Source of the DNA: SLQH01 sp964612995
GTDB lineage: Bacteria; Planctomycetota; UBA11346
DNA: 25,953 bases
Assembly (NCBI GenBank): GCA_964612995.1
Contig: CAZTGE010000051.1
Coordinates: 1-25,953 of the forward strand
Direction: 5' to 3'
In this document: positions 1-10,614 of the stretch, piece by piece
Layout: each line of letters begins with the position of its first letter
Numbering within the stretch: the stretch's first letter is position 1
Made by a program: the position numbers and the translations under genes
Notes under the pieces: generated by a model
Database searches by the model: none
What the model was told of the DNA's origin: nothing
What the model saw: only the letters and a program-made list of their open reading frames with translations

Positions 1-65
1 CTTGGGTCGTAGTGACGCAGGTGGAGGCGAGGCATGGCCCTCATTTGCGAGCTTTAGTCGCCCTG
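1..65. repeat. Dispersed repeat, copy A (cut by window edge)
   Basis: The first 65 bases recur near-identically at 21158-21223. By eye there are two substitutions and a one-base indel. The copy lies just downstream of the 3D-like gene on the minus strand. Its left end is outside the window, so the true boundary is unknown. On the minus strand it keeps open a short frame beginning MRAMPRLHL in both copies, but this is probably incidental. Confidence 0.8.
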
Positions 66-86
66 CGGGCTCGTTGGCTGCTGTCC

Positions 87-1121
87 TCAGCGTCGGAGCA
101 GTCTGGCGGCTGCGGCCGTGCTGAAGGGGCTGCGGTCGATCAGCTCGCCGTCGTGATAGCGGTGGAGTTCGTCCTTGATGATCCAACGGCGCAGCGAGCG
201 GTCTGGAGCGAAGTCGACCGGTACGAGTGCCTCGACATCGAGGTGGCGACGGCCCCAGCCGTTCTTGCGGTCGATGGCGCTGTAACGGGTGCGATAGCGC
301 AGGTCGATCACCGGCTGCCCACCGCCGCGTCGGGCGGCGCGCGAGGCGCCGCAGGCGTCGTCGACCACACGGAAGCAGGACGGGAAATCAGGGAAGCTCT
401 GGTCCATGTAGCCGGGCACGCGGACGAAGGTGATCCCGGCCGGCAGCTGGACCCAGTCGGTGGCGATCCCGTAGGGATGGTGTTCGACCCGACGCTTGCG
501 GCCACCGGCGTGCCAGGCCACGCAGCCGTCGGCCCAGTCCGGATCGGTGGCGGCGTGGTCGTAGGCGGTGTAGGCGGTGACCTTGGCCCTGATGGTGATC
601 ACGCGCACGATCACTGTCTCCTGGCGTTCCATCGGCGGGTGGTCGTAGCGCAGGCGGTCGGCTTCGCGGCTGGTCGGCGACCACAGGCGCGCCGGCGGAG
701 GCGGCGTGGCGGCAGGTGTGGAAGTGGGTGCCTGCGTGGTGGGTGGCGCGATCTGTGCGGCCGGCTGCAGGACGGCGGCGGCTGCCGGAGCGCTGCGTAT
801 CGGTGGCAGCCGGGATGGCGGACGCGGTGTCGGTGGCGCCGGGGTGTGCGCGGCCCCGGTGGCCTCGGTGGCACGGTCGCTCGCGGGCGCGAGCGGCGCG
901 GTGCCGGCGGCGCGGATGGCGTCGTGCGTCTCCGGGTGGGGCAGCGCGAGGATCATCACCGTGCCGATGAGCTGTGCTCCGATGATCCAGATCAGCGGCC
1001 GCGAAAGGCCGAGCCGGCCGCGACGCAGCCACCCGCGGAGCAGGTCGCTGAGTGGCGGTGGGTCGTTGACCGGCACACAGATGCTGGGGAGAGGCCTGGA
1101 GTGGTCCAAGGGGAGCTCCAT
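87..1121 (-). CDS. Membrane-anchored 3D-like double-psi beta-barrel protein
   Basis: Predicted 344-residue protein. Residues about 42-60 form one hydrophobic segment (IWIIGAQLIGTVMILAL) after a basic stretch, fitting an N-terminal membrane anchor. Residues about 65-150 are a low-complexity Pro/Ala/Thr linker. The C-terminal part from about residue 170 has the pattern of 3D-domain proteins: VTAYTAY near its start, GIATDWVQLPAG, then VVDDACG, VIDLRY and WGRRHLDV. 3D domains are double-psi barrels related to MltA-type lytic transglycosylases and Rpf-associated modules, so a cell-wall role in the periplasm is plausible but inferred. A longer frame opens upstream to 1304, but its extra 61 residues look like untranslated leader. 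I chose the ATG at 1121, although its Shine-Dalgarno is weak. The gene lies 314 bases downstream of the 143-residue gene and probably has its own promoter. Confidence 0.72.
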   Translation of the reverse strand: MELPLDHSRPLPSICVPVNDPPPLSDLLRGWLRRGRLGLSRPLIWIIGAQLIGTVMILALPHPETHDAIRAAGTAPLAPASDRATEATGAAHTPAPPTPRPPSRLPPIRSAPAAAAVLQPAAQIAPPTTQAPTSTPAATPPPPARLWSPTSREADRLRYDHPPMERQETVIVRVITIRAKVTAYTAYDHAATDPDWADGCVAWHAGGRKRRVEHHPYGIATDWVQLPAGITFVRVPGYMDQSFPDFPSCFRVVDDACGASRAARRGGGQPVIDLRYRTRYSAIDRKNGWGRRHLDVEALVPVDFAPDRSLRRWIIKDELHRYHDGELIDRSPFSTAAAARLLRR

Positions 1122-1255
1122 CGGGCAGCGGGGAGAGAATGGGGCGGGTTTTCGGGTTACGCGGGGCTGAGAGGGGTGATTGGTCGAATCGGATCGGCGG
1201 GGCGGAATGCGGGATGACCGTTGAGCAGCAGGAGGGTCGGCGCGCCAGGCTGTGT

Positions 1256-1284
1256 CACATACCAGAACAGGGGCTGACCTGCAA
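1256..1284 (-). promoter_or_regulatory. Candidate sigma-70-type promoter for the 3D-like gene
   Basis: Read on the minus strand, TTGCAG (1279-1284) and TATGTG (1256-1261) are separated by 17 bases. A second AT-rich hexamer, TATAGT, sits at 1284-1289. The leader to the ATG at 1121 would be about 130 nt. This is the only clear signal in the gene-free stretch 1122-1435. Each hexamer matches the consensus at only about half its positions. Confidence 0.3.
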
Positions 1285-1435
1285 CTATACACCCGGAGCG
1301 CCAAGGGCCAGCGACTTCTCGGGCAGTTTGCTCGCCGGTCGGGATCCAGGGCCGATCGCGGGCGGCGGAGCTGATGCCAGTAGACGGCAGCTCGTTGTCA
1401 GTCAAAGACTTGGAGAGGAGTCCGCCGTCTTCGGC

Positions 1436-1867
1436 TCAGCGCTTCGGCGTTTCTGCGAGGCCGTCGGCGAGATTGCACATCTGTTGATAGACGGTCTCGC
1501 GTGGGCGTGTGAGCAGAGTCGCGGCGAAGATTTCGGCCGTTTGCGCGGTGGCGTCTGGGCCCCAGTTGATCAGCACCAGCTGGTAGGCCAGGACCAGGCA
1601 GCAGTCATCCGGCCGGCCGCGCAAGGTGGGGTGGAGGCTGATGACGAAACCATCCTCCGGTTGCTGGCCGCGGGGATGGACAAAGGCGAGATCGCCGGGG
1701 CCGAGTGCACGTTCATCGAACACCACGTGAACCGGGTGGGCGATGAAACGATGATCATCGATGATCTGTCGCAGGATGTGCAGGTCGACCGGCCCGTGGG
1801 CTTCGCGTGCGGCCTGGGCGCAGGCCAGGGCCTGGGTGTCGGCGGCAGTGGTCATCGCTGCTTTCAC
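1436..1867 (-). CDS. Uncharacterised 143-residue protein
   Basis: I do not recognise this protein. It is soluble-looking, with no signal peptide, membrane segment or Cys motif. Visible segments are a His/Asp-rich part (LHILRQIIDDHRFIAHPVHVVFDERALG), a PGDLAFVHPRG stretch and a hydrophobic CCLVLAYQLVLINWGPDA core. A GTG start at 1867 overlaps the TGA of the upstream radical SAM gene (GTGA, four bases), which implies translational coupling. An internal ATG at 1855 (MTTAADTQ) is the alternative start. The tight coupling suggests a role linked to the YhcC-type enzyme, but no function can be assigned. Most likely a conserved hypothetical. Confidence 0.68.
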   Translation of the reverse strand: MKAAMTTAADTQALACAQAAREAHGPVDLHILRQIIDDHRFIAHPVHVVFDERALGPGDLAFVHPRGQQPEDGFVISLHPTLRGRPDDCCLVLAYQLVLINWGPDATAQTAEIFAATLLTRPRETVYQQMCNLADGLAETPKR

Positions 1868-2826
1868 ACCTGTTCCAGTTGTGCCTTGAGGTTGTTAAGA
1901 AAGCGTTGTTTGTCATGACACCATGGATCGGACATCAAGACCGCATCGGGCGCGTCGGCGAGCACGCGTTGCACCGCCTGGTCCGGGCGCAGGCGCGCGA
2001 TGAAGCGTGCGGCCATGGCGCAGTAGCGGGCGCTGTCGGGGCAGCCCAGCTCGCCAGCGCGGAACGCAGCCTCGAGCGGGGTGTCGCGCATGATGTGCAG
2101 GTTGTGCAGCTTGACCGACTGGACCGGCAGGCTCGCGGCGAGCGCGCCCATGCGCTCTGGCGCGTCTTCGCCCTCGCCCGGCAGGCCGAGCATGAAGTGC
2201 GCGCAGAGTTCGAACCCGCGACCGGCACAGCGGGTGATGGCATCGAGGAAGCAGGCACGATCGTGGCCGCGCCCCACCGCTTCGAGGACCTCGTCGCGAT
2301 CGCTCTGCAGTCCGATCTCGAGCGTGAGGAAGGTGCGACGGCCCACTGCGGCCAGATGATCGATGACCGCGTCTTCGAGGCAGTCGGGGCGGGTGGAGAT
2401 GCTGATCCCTGCACAGCGGGGAAAGCCGGCGGGGAAGGGCTCGAGCAGGCGCCGCAGATGCGCCACCGAGGCATGGGTGTTGGAGAAGGCCTGGAAATAG
2501 GCGATGAATCCATCGACGCGGCGGTGACGCCGCTCCAGCGCGGCGCAGCCGGCGGCCCACTGTTCGGCGAGCGACGGCAGTTCGCGGCCACGCGGCACGA
2601 AACCGGCGTTGTTGCAGTAGGCGCAGCCGCTGCGGCCCTTGCTGCCGTCGAGGTTCGGGCAGCTGAAGCCGGCGTCGAGGCAGAGTTTGCGGATGTGCTG
2701 CCCGGGAAAGCGCGCGGCGAGATGCTGGCGATAGCTGCGGAAGCCCCACGGGCCTCGCTCGACCTTCGGTGCCGTGGCGAAGGGCTGGGCGGTCTGTCTG
2801 GCCAGAAGGGCGACCGAGGAGGTCAT
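1864..2826 (-). CDS. YhcC/TIGR01212-type radical SAM protein
   Basis: Predicted 320-residue protein resembling the YhcC (TIGR01212) radical SAM family. The 4Fe-4S ligands are C56, C68 and C71 in CPNLDGSKGRSGCAYC, the family's unusual CX11CX2C spacing. Further family-like blocks are YFQAFSNTHA, GISISTRPDCL, LEIGLQSDRDEVL, FMLGLPGE and VKLHNLHIMRDTPL. Length and architecture are complete. Family members cleave S-adenosylmethionine reductively to a 5'-deoxyadenosyl radical; the substrate of this family is not established, although tRNA or iron-sulfur-related roles have been discussed. No strong Shine-Dalgarno precedes the ATG at 2826. The gene is first in a minus-strand pair with the 143-residue unknown and is divergent from htrA across about 200 bases. 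Confidence 0.88.
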   Translation of the reverse strand: MTSSVALLARQTAQPFATAPKVERGPWGFRSYRQHLAARFPGQHIRKLCLDAGFSCPNLDGSKGRSGCAYCNNAGFVPRGRELPSLAEQWAAGCAALERRHRRVDGFIAYFQAFSNTHASVAHLRRLLEPFPAGFPRCAGISISTRPDCLEDAVIDHLAAVGRRTFLTLEIGLQSDRDEVLEAVGRGHDRACFLDAITRCAGRGFELCAHFMLGLPGEGEDAPERMGALAASLPVQSVKLHNLHIMRDTPLEAAFRAGELGCPDSARYCAMAARFIARLRPDQAVQRVLADAPDAVLMSDPWCHDKQRFLNNLKAQLEQV

Positions 2827-2842
2827 GGCACATGATCTTCGG

Positions 2843-2856
2843 TTCCCGACCGGGAA
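2843..2856. other. 14-bp palindrome in the divergent radical SAM/htrA intergenic region
   Basis: TTCCCG-AC-CGGGAA is a perfect inverted repeat with 6-base arms. It lies 17 bases upstream of the radical SAM start and about 170 bases before htrA. It could be a regulator's operator or a leader hairpin. No regulator gene is adjacent, so the role is unassigned. The rest of 2857-3013 shows no feature I can support. Confidence 0.3.
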
Positions 2857-3024
2857 GCCAAGGCGTAAACCTTCAGGCCTTCATCCGCACACGGAGTGCG
2901 GTCTTGGGAGAATGCCATCGTAAACCGGCCGCCGCGCCGCGTCTCAGCGGTACACCCGGGCCACGCAGCCCGCCCGGCGCGACCGGACGTTCGTCATCAC
3001 CGGAAGATCCGAAAAGGAGATCAC

Positions 3025-4506
3025 ATGCATCCAACACCCCTGCGCATCGTGCAGGCCCTGAGCGTGGCGCTCATCGCCACCGTCGGCCCTGTTGCCGCCG
3101 AAGACGACGCCGCGGGCAAGCAGGGCCTCAACGCCCTGTCCGAAGCCTTCGCCAGCGTGGCCGAGATCGCGACCCCGGCGGTGGTCCACATCGAGGCCGA
3201 GAAGGAGGTCGCCCAGCCGCGTTTTGGCCGGGGGCGCGGCATACCGCCGGGCATCCCCGAGGACTTCTTCCGCCGCTTCTTCCCGGATCGCAATCCGCGC
3301 GGCGGCCCCGGCCCGGATCAGGAGGGCAACGGGCGTCGGCAGCCCATGCCGCGGACCCAGACCGCCCAGGGGACCGGTTTCGTGGTTTCCGACGACGGCT
3401 ACATCCTGACCAACAGTCACGTTGCCGGCCAGGCCAGCCGGTTGAAGGTCACCTTCACCGACGGTCGTGAGATGGTGGCCGAGCTGATCGGCACCGATGA
3501 CAAGAGCGACGTGGCGGTGATCAAGGTCGATGCCGAGGGGCTGGTGACCCTGCAGCTGGGCTCGTCGGCCGATCTGCGCGTCGGCGAGTGGGTCGTGGCG
3601 ATCGGCAATCCCTTCGGCCTGACCCGCACGGTGACCGCCGGGATCGTCAGTGCGAAGGGGCGCAGCCGGGTCGGGATCGCCGACTACGAGGACTTCATCC
3701 AGACCGATGCGGCGATCAACCCGGGCAACTCGGGCGGGCCGCTGGTCGACCTCGACGGCCGGGTGGTGGGGATCAACACCGCCATCTTCTCACGCAGCGG
3801 CGGCTACATGGGTATAGGTTTCGCCATTCCCATCGACATGGCCAAGGACATCTACAGCCAGCTGCGCGAGACCGGAACGGTCGTTCGCGGCTTCCTCGGC
3901 GTGGGCATCCAGGATCTGACCCCGGAGCTTGCTCGGTCCTTCGGCATCGACGAGCGCAACGGCGTGGTCGTCAGCAAGGTCGAGCCGGGTTCGCCCGCCG
4001 CCGACGGCGGTCTCGAGGAGCAGGACGTGGTCGTGCGCTATCGCGGCAAGGATGTCAAGAACGTCGGGCATTTCCGCAACAAGGTCGCGATGACCGAGCC
4101 CGGGGCCACGGTCGGCATCACCGTGCTGCGCGAGGGCGAACGCAAGCAGCTCGAGGTGACCATCGGCCGGCGGCCCGGCGAGATGGTGGCCACGGCTGAT
4201 GGTTCGCAGATCGACCAGGCCTATGGTCTGGCGGTTGCCGACCTGACGCCGGAGGCGCGCGAGGAGTACGAGATCGAGGTCGAGCAGGGGGTGGTGGTGA
4301 CGGGGGTCGAAGCCGGTTCCTCCGCCGCCGACGCCGGTCTGCGGGTCGGGCAGGTGATCGTGGGCGTCAACCGCGCGCGCGTGGCCAACACGGCCGAGTT
4401 CGCGACCGCGATGGATCAGGCTTCGCAGACTGGCCGGCCGATCCGGCTGATCATCCGCCAGGGCAACTGGAACGTGCTGGTGGTACTCGAGCCCCCACGC
4501 GAATAG
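3025..4506 (+). CDS. htrA: Do/HtrA-family periplasmic serine protease
   Basis: Predicted 493-residue DegP/DegQ-type protease and chaperone acting on misfolded envelope proteins. An N-terminal signal peptide (about residues 1-25, ending VGPVAAED) directs export. The trypsin-like domain carries the triad H132 (TNSHVAG), D162 (KSDVAVIKVD) and S236 (NPGNSGGPL). Two PDZ domains follow, at about 280-370 (starting FLGVGIQDLTPELA) and about 390-490 (YGLAVADLTPEARE). A Gly/Pro/Arg-rich loop at about 70-115 corresponds to the LA-loop region. The start at 3025 is set by an AAGGAG Shine-Dalgarno at 3014-3019; the reading frame is open further upstream but has no such signal. It stands alone on the plus strand, with a strong hairpin after its stop. 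I cannot separate DegP-like from DegQ-like function. Confidence 0.95.
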   Translation: MHPTPLRIVQALSVALIATVGPVAAEDDAAGKQGLNALSEAFASVAEIATPAVVHIEAEKEVAQPRFGRGRGIPPGIPEDFFRRFFPDRNPRGGPGPDQEGNGRRQPMPRTQTAQGTGFVVSDDGYILTNSHVAGQASRLKVTFTDGREMVAELIGTDDKSDVAVIKVDAEGLVTLQLGSSADLRVGEWVVAIGNPFGLTRTVTAGIVSAKGRSRVGIADYEDFIQTDAAINPGNSGGPLVDLDGRVVGINTAIFSRSGGYMGIGFAIPIDMAKDIYSQLRETGTVVRGFLGVGIQDLTPELARSFGIDERNGVVVSKVEPGSPAADGGLEEQDVVVRYRGKDVKNVGHFRNKVAMTEPGATVGITVLREGERKQLEVTIGRRPGEMVATADGSQIDQAYGLAVADLTPEAREEYEIEVEQGVVVTGVEAGSSAADAGLRVGQVIVGVNRARVANTAEFATAMDQASQTGRPIRLIIRQGNWNVLVVLEPPRE

Positions 4507-4556
4507 ACGCTGGCCCCGGGCTCCGGGCTGGCCGGAGCTGTAGCACGCCACGCAGA

Positions 4557-4593
4557 ACGCAAGACCCCGCGGCGATGCCGCGGGGTCTTGCGT
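4557..4593. terminator. Bidirectional hairpin terminator between htrA and nifJ
   Basis: A perfect 17-bp stem (arms 4557-4573 and 4577-4593) encloses the three-base loop GAT. It sits in the convergent gap, 50 bases after the htrA stop and 20 bases beyond the nifJ stop, so it can serve both genes. There is no long T-tract on either side, as is often the case in GC-rich genomes. Confidence 0.8.
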
Positions 4594-4613
4594 TCGTGGA
4601 GGTGGCCGAGCGA

Positions 4614-8153
<3,540 letters not shown>

Positions 8154-8309
8154 GGTGCACCTTTCTCTGGTGGTGGGCTCCGGGGGGGGAGGGCCGGGGC
8201 GTATGTTCCTGAAGTCCCCACAGGATGGGTCCCGGGCACACCGGTCAAGCGACGGCGGCACGCACTCTGGGCGCGCCGCGTCGATCGCCGAGGCTGATCC
8301 AGAGCGCGC

Positions 8310-8338
8310 TTGAAGCTTGTTCACCAAGGTGTTACGAG
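8310..8338 (+). promoter_or_regulatory. Candidate promoter for a leaderless radical SAM transcript
   Basis: TTGAAG (8310-8315), a 17-base spacer and TACGAG (8333-8338) end just five bases before the ATG at 8344. Transcription would start at or next to the start codon. The last hexamer base does not match TANNNT. The nifJ promoter must also lie in 8154-8343, but I see no convincing pair for it. Confidence 0.3.
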
Positions 8339-8343
8339 TCATC

Positions 8344-9108
8344 ATGCCTACTGCCGACCGTGCCGACCACGTCCCCGGATCCCTGGTCTATGGCCCGGTC
8401 GATTCGCGTCGTTTCGGACGCAGCCTGGGGGTCAGCTTCTCCGAACCCGGCTATCGCGCCTGTCGCTGGGGCTGCCCCTACTGCCAGCTCGGGCACCTCG
8501 GCGCACCCCCGGCCGACGCCGGACCCGTGCCGCTGGCGCGGCTGCAGGCGGAGACCGAACACGCCCTGCAGGCCGCGGATCTCACCACGCTCGACGTGGT
8601 CACCATCGCCGGGGGTGGCGAGCCGACCGATCATCCCGCCTTCGCCGACTATGTGCGCTGGCTCGCCGACCGGCTCGAGAACACCGGCGTCGAGCTGGTC
8701 CTGCTGACCAACGCCGACGGGCTCGGCGACGAGGACAAGCTCGCCGCGCTGGCCCACGTCGCCGCCGCCTATGTCAAATGGGACCCTGGTGCACCACAGG
8801 GTTCCTGGTCGGCCCTGGCGCGTACGTCACGCCTCGACCGCTACGTGCTGGTCAGTGCGATCAGCCAGTTGCGCATCCAGTCGCTGCTGTTCGCGCGCGA
8901 GGGTGGCATGCCGGGCAACTTCGGGGACGAGGAGCTTCGGCGTTGGCTCTCGGACATGCGCCGCATCCGTCCGGTGGAGATCCATCTGACCACCGTCGAT
9001 CGACGCCCCGGCGATGCCGCGCTGGTCGCGGTGGAGCCGGAGGTGCTCGCGCAGTGGGCCGCGGCGACCCGCGAAGCGCTCGACGTGCCGGTACGGGTCT
9101 GCAGCTGA
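8344..9108 (+). CDS. COG0731-like radical SAM protein
   Basis: Predicted 254-residue radical SAM protein. SAM-cluster cysteines are C40, C44 and C47 in CRWGCPYC (CX3CX2C). The preceding block VYGPVDSRRFGRSLGV and the following QLG resemble the COG0731 'YGPVPSRRLGRSLG...CVYCQLG' family. TIAGGGEPTDHP (about 95-105) is the SAM-binding GGEP motif, and the end (VRVCS) closes a complete barrel. The family's substrate is unknown to me. The ATG at 8344 is preferred; in-frame GTG 8329 and TTG 8317 are alternatives. An AAGGTG lies 13 bases before the ATG, which is long for a Shine-Dalgarno, and a promoter-like pair ends 5 bases before it. It is 74 bases upstream of the sulfatase-maturase-like gene. Confidence 0.85.
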   Translation: MPTADRADHVPGSLVYGPVDSRRFGRSLGVSFSEPGYRACRWGCPYCQLGHLGAPPADAGPVPLARLQAETEHALQAADLTTLDVVTIAGGGEPTDHPAFADYVRWLADRLENTGVELVLLTNADGLGDEDKLAALAHVAAAYVKWDPGAPQGSWSALARTSRLDRYVLVSAISQLRIQSLLFAREGGMPGNFGDEELRRWLSDMRRIRPVEIHLTTVDRRPGDAALVAVEPEVLAQWAAATREALDVPVRVCS

Positions 9109-9182
9109 GGCCCTGTGGTCCGCCACGTGGTACCCGCCGGCCTCGGGGCTTCCCCGTCCGGTGTCGCCACTAGGCTCCCGAT

Positions 9183-10544
9183 ATGACCGAATCGTCGCCG
9201 CCGACGCCGCCGCCGCCGCCGCCGCTGCCGGGGCCGCTCGCCTTCCACGTGATGAACAAACCGGTCGGGCCGGTGTGCAATCTGGCCTGCAACTACTGTT
9301 TCTATCTCGAGAAGGACCATCTCTACGCCGATGACGAAGCCTGGCGCATGGACGACGCCGTGCTCGAGCGCTTCATCGTGGACTACATCGCTGCCCAGGA
9401 GGTGCCGGAGATCGAGTTCGCCTGGCAGGGTGGCGAGCCGACCCTGCTCGGTGTCGATTTCTTCCGGCGCGTGGTCGAGCTGCAGGAACGCCATACGCCC
9501 CCTGGCAAGCGGGTCCGCAACGCTTTCCAGACCAACGGCGTGCTGCTCGACGACGAGTGGGGCCGCTTCCTGCATGAGCACGAGTTCCTCGTCGGCCTGT
9601 CGATCGACGGGCCGCGCGAGCTGACCGAGCGCAACCGCGTCGATCGCCACGGCGTCGGCGCCTTCGATCGGATCATGGCCGGGGCCGAAGTGCTGCGCCG
9701 GCATCGGGTCGAATTCAACATCCTCTGCTGCGTCAACCGCTGGAACGCCCGCCAGCCGCTGAAGACCTATGACTTCCTCAAGCGCCTGGGCTCGCCGTTC
9801 ATCCAGTTCATCCCGATCGTGGAGCGCAGCGGGCGCGAGGAGCCCGATCTCGATCTCGCGCGCCCGCCGCAGATCCGCGCATCCGGTCCGCCGGTGACCC
9901 CGTGGAGCGTCGATCCGCAGGACTACGGTGATTTCCTCATCGCGATCTTCGACCGCTGGATCCGGCAGGACGTCGGGCGGGTGTTCGTGCAGATGTTCGA
10001 TGTCCAGCTCGGCGTGCGCATGGGCCAACCGGCAGTCCTGTGCGTCTACGCGCAGACCTGCGGCCGCGGACTGGCCCTCGAGCACAACGGCGACATCTAC
10101 GCCTGTGATCACTACGTCTACCCCGAGTATCGCCGTGGCAACATCATGCAGCAGTCGCTGCGCGAGATGGTCCTCAGCCCGGAGCAGACCGCCTTCGCCC
10201 GCGCCAAGAGCGAGTCGCTGCCCGGTTGCTGCCGCGCCTGCACCTACCTGGTCCAGTGCTGGGGCGAGTGCCCCAAGAACCGGATCCTGCACACGGCCTC
10301 CGGCGAGCCGGGGCTGCAGTACCTCTGCGCCGGGCTCAAGCGCTTCTTCGCCCACGCCAATCCCATGCTCGATCGCATGGCCGGGCTGCTGCGCGCGGGA
10401 CGCCCGGCGGCACAGATCATGCAGCAGCTGGGTCAGGGACCGGCAGCGGCTGCGGGCGGCAAGATCGGGCCCAACGCCGCATGTCCGTGTGGCAGCGGGC
10501 GCAAATACAAGAAATGCTGTGGAGCGCCGGGGCGGCAGAGCTGA
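9183..10544 (+). CDS. Anaerobic sulfatase-maturase-like radical SAM/SPASM protein with SEC-C tail
   Basis: Predicted 453-residue radical SAM protein of the anSME type. Known members oxidise a Cys or Ser of a sulfatase to formylglycine without oxygen. A Pro-rich N-terminus leads to CNLACNYCFYLEK (C32, C36, C39), the family's CX3CX2C hallmark, then EFAWQGGEPTLLG, FQTNGVLLDDEW and GLSIDGP. The SPASM region has the expected cysteine spread (CVYAQTCGRG, IYACDHYVYPE, GCCRACTYLVQCWGECPKNR, LQYLC). Residues 434-447 (CPCGSGRKYKKCCG) add a SEC-C zinc-binding motif, as in SecA and several maturases. No sulfatase is encoded in the window, so the substrate is elsewhere, or this is a different peptide-modifying maturase. 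No Shine-Dalgarno is visible; TAGGCT (9171-9176) lies six bases before the ATG. Confidence 0.9.
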   Translation: MTESSPPTPPPPPPLPGPLAFHVMNKPVGPVCNLACNYCFYLEKDHLYADDEAWRMDDAVLERFIVDYIAAQEVPEIEFAWQGGEPTLLGVDFFRRVVELQERHTPPGKRVRNAFQTNGVLLDDEWGRFLHEHEFLVGLSIDGPRELTERNRVDRHGVGAFDRIMAGAEVLRRHRVEFNILCCVNRWNARQPLKTYDFLKRLGSPFIQFIPIVERSGREEPDLDLARPPQIRASGPPVTPWSVDPQDYGDFLIAIFDRWIRQDVGRVFVQMFDVQLGVRMGQPAVLCVYAQTCGRGLALEHNGDIYACDHYVYPEYRRGNIMQQSLREMVLSPEQTAFARAKSESLPGCCRACTYLVQCWGECPKNRILHTASGEPGLQYLCAGLKRFFAHANPMLDRMAGLLRAGRPAAQIMQQLGQGPAAAAGGKIGPNAACPCGSGRKYKKCCGAPGRQS

Positions 10545-10546
10545 AC

Positions 10547-10589
10547 CCGGGGGCCGCGCGTCACGCGTGGCTGTCGTCCTGGGCCCCGG
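10547..10589. terminator. Possible bidirectional terminator hairpin
   Basis: In the 70-base convergent gap, CCGGGGGCC (10547-10555) can pair with GGCCCCGG (10582-10589) with one bulged base. The loop contains a smaller CGCGT-C-ACGCG palindrome. Position fits termination of both the maturase and GalT-like genes. There is no T-tract. Confidence 0.35.
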
Positions 10590-10614
10590 TGCGCGTGATC
10601 GGCGGGTCGCCGCC

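Noticed and set aside
12..1217. Plus-strand frame of about 400 codons opposite the 3D-like gene
   Set aside because: Composition is Arg/Gly/Ala-rich without motifs. The minus-strand frame has a membrane anchor, linker and recognisable domain.
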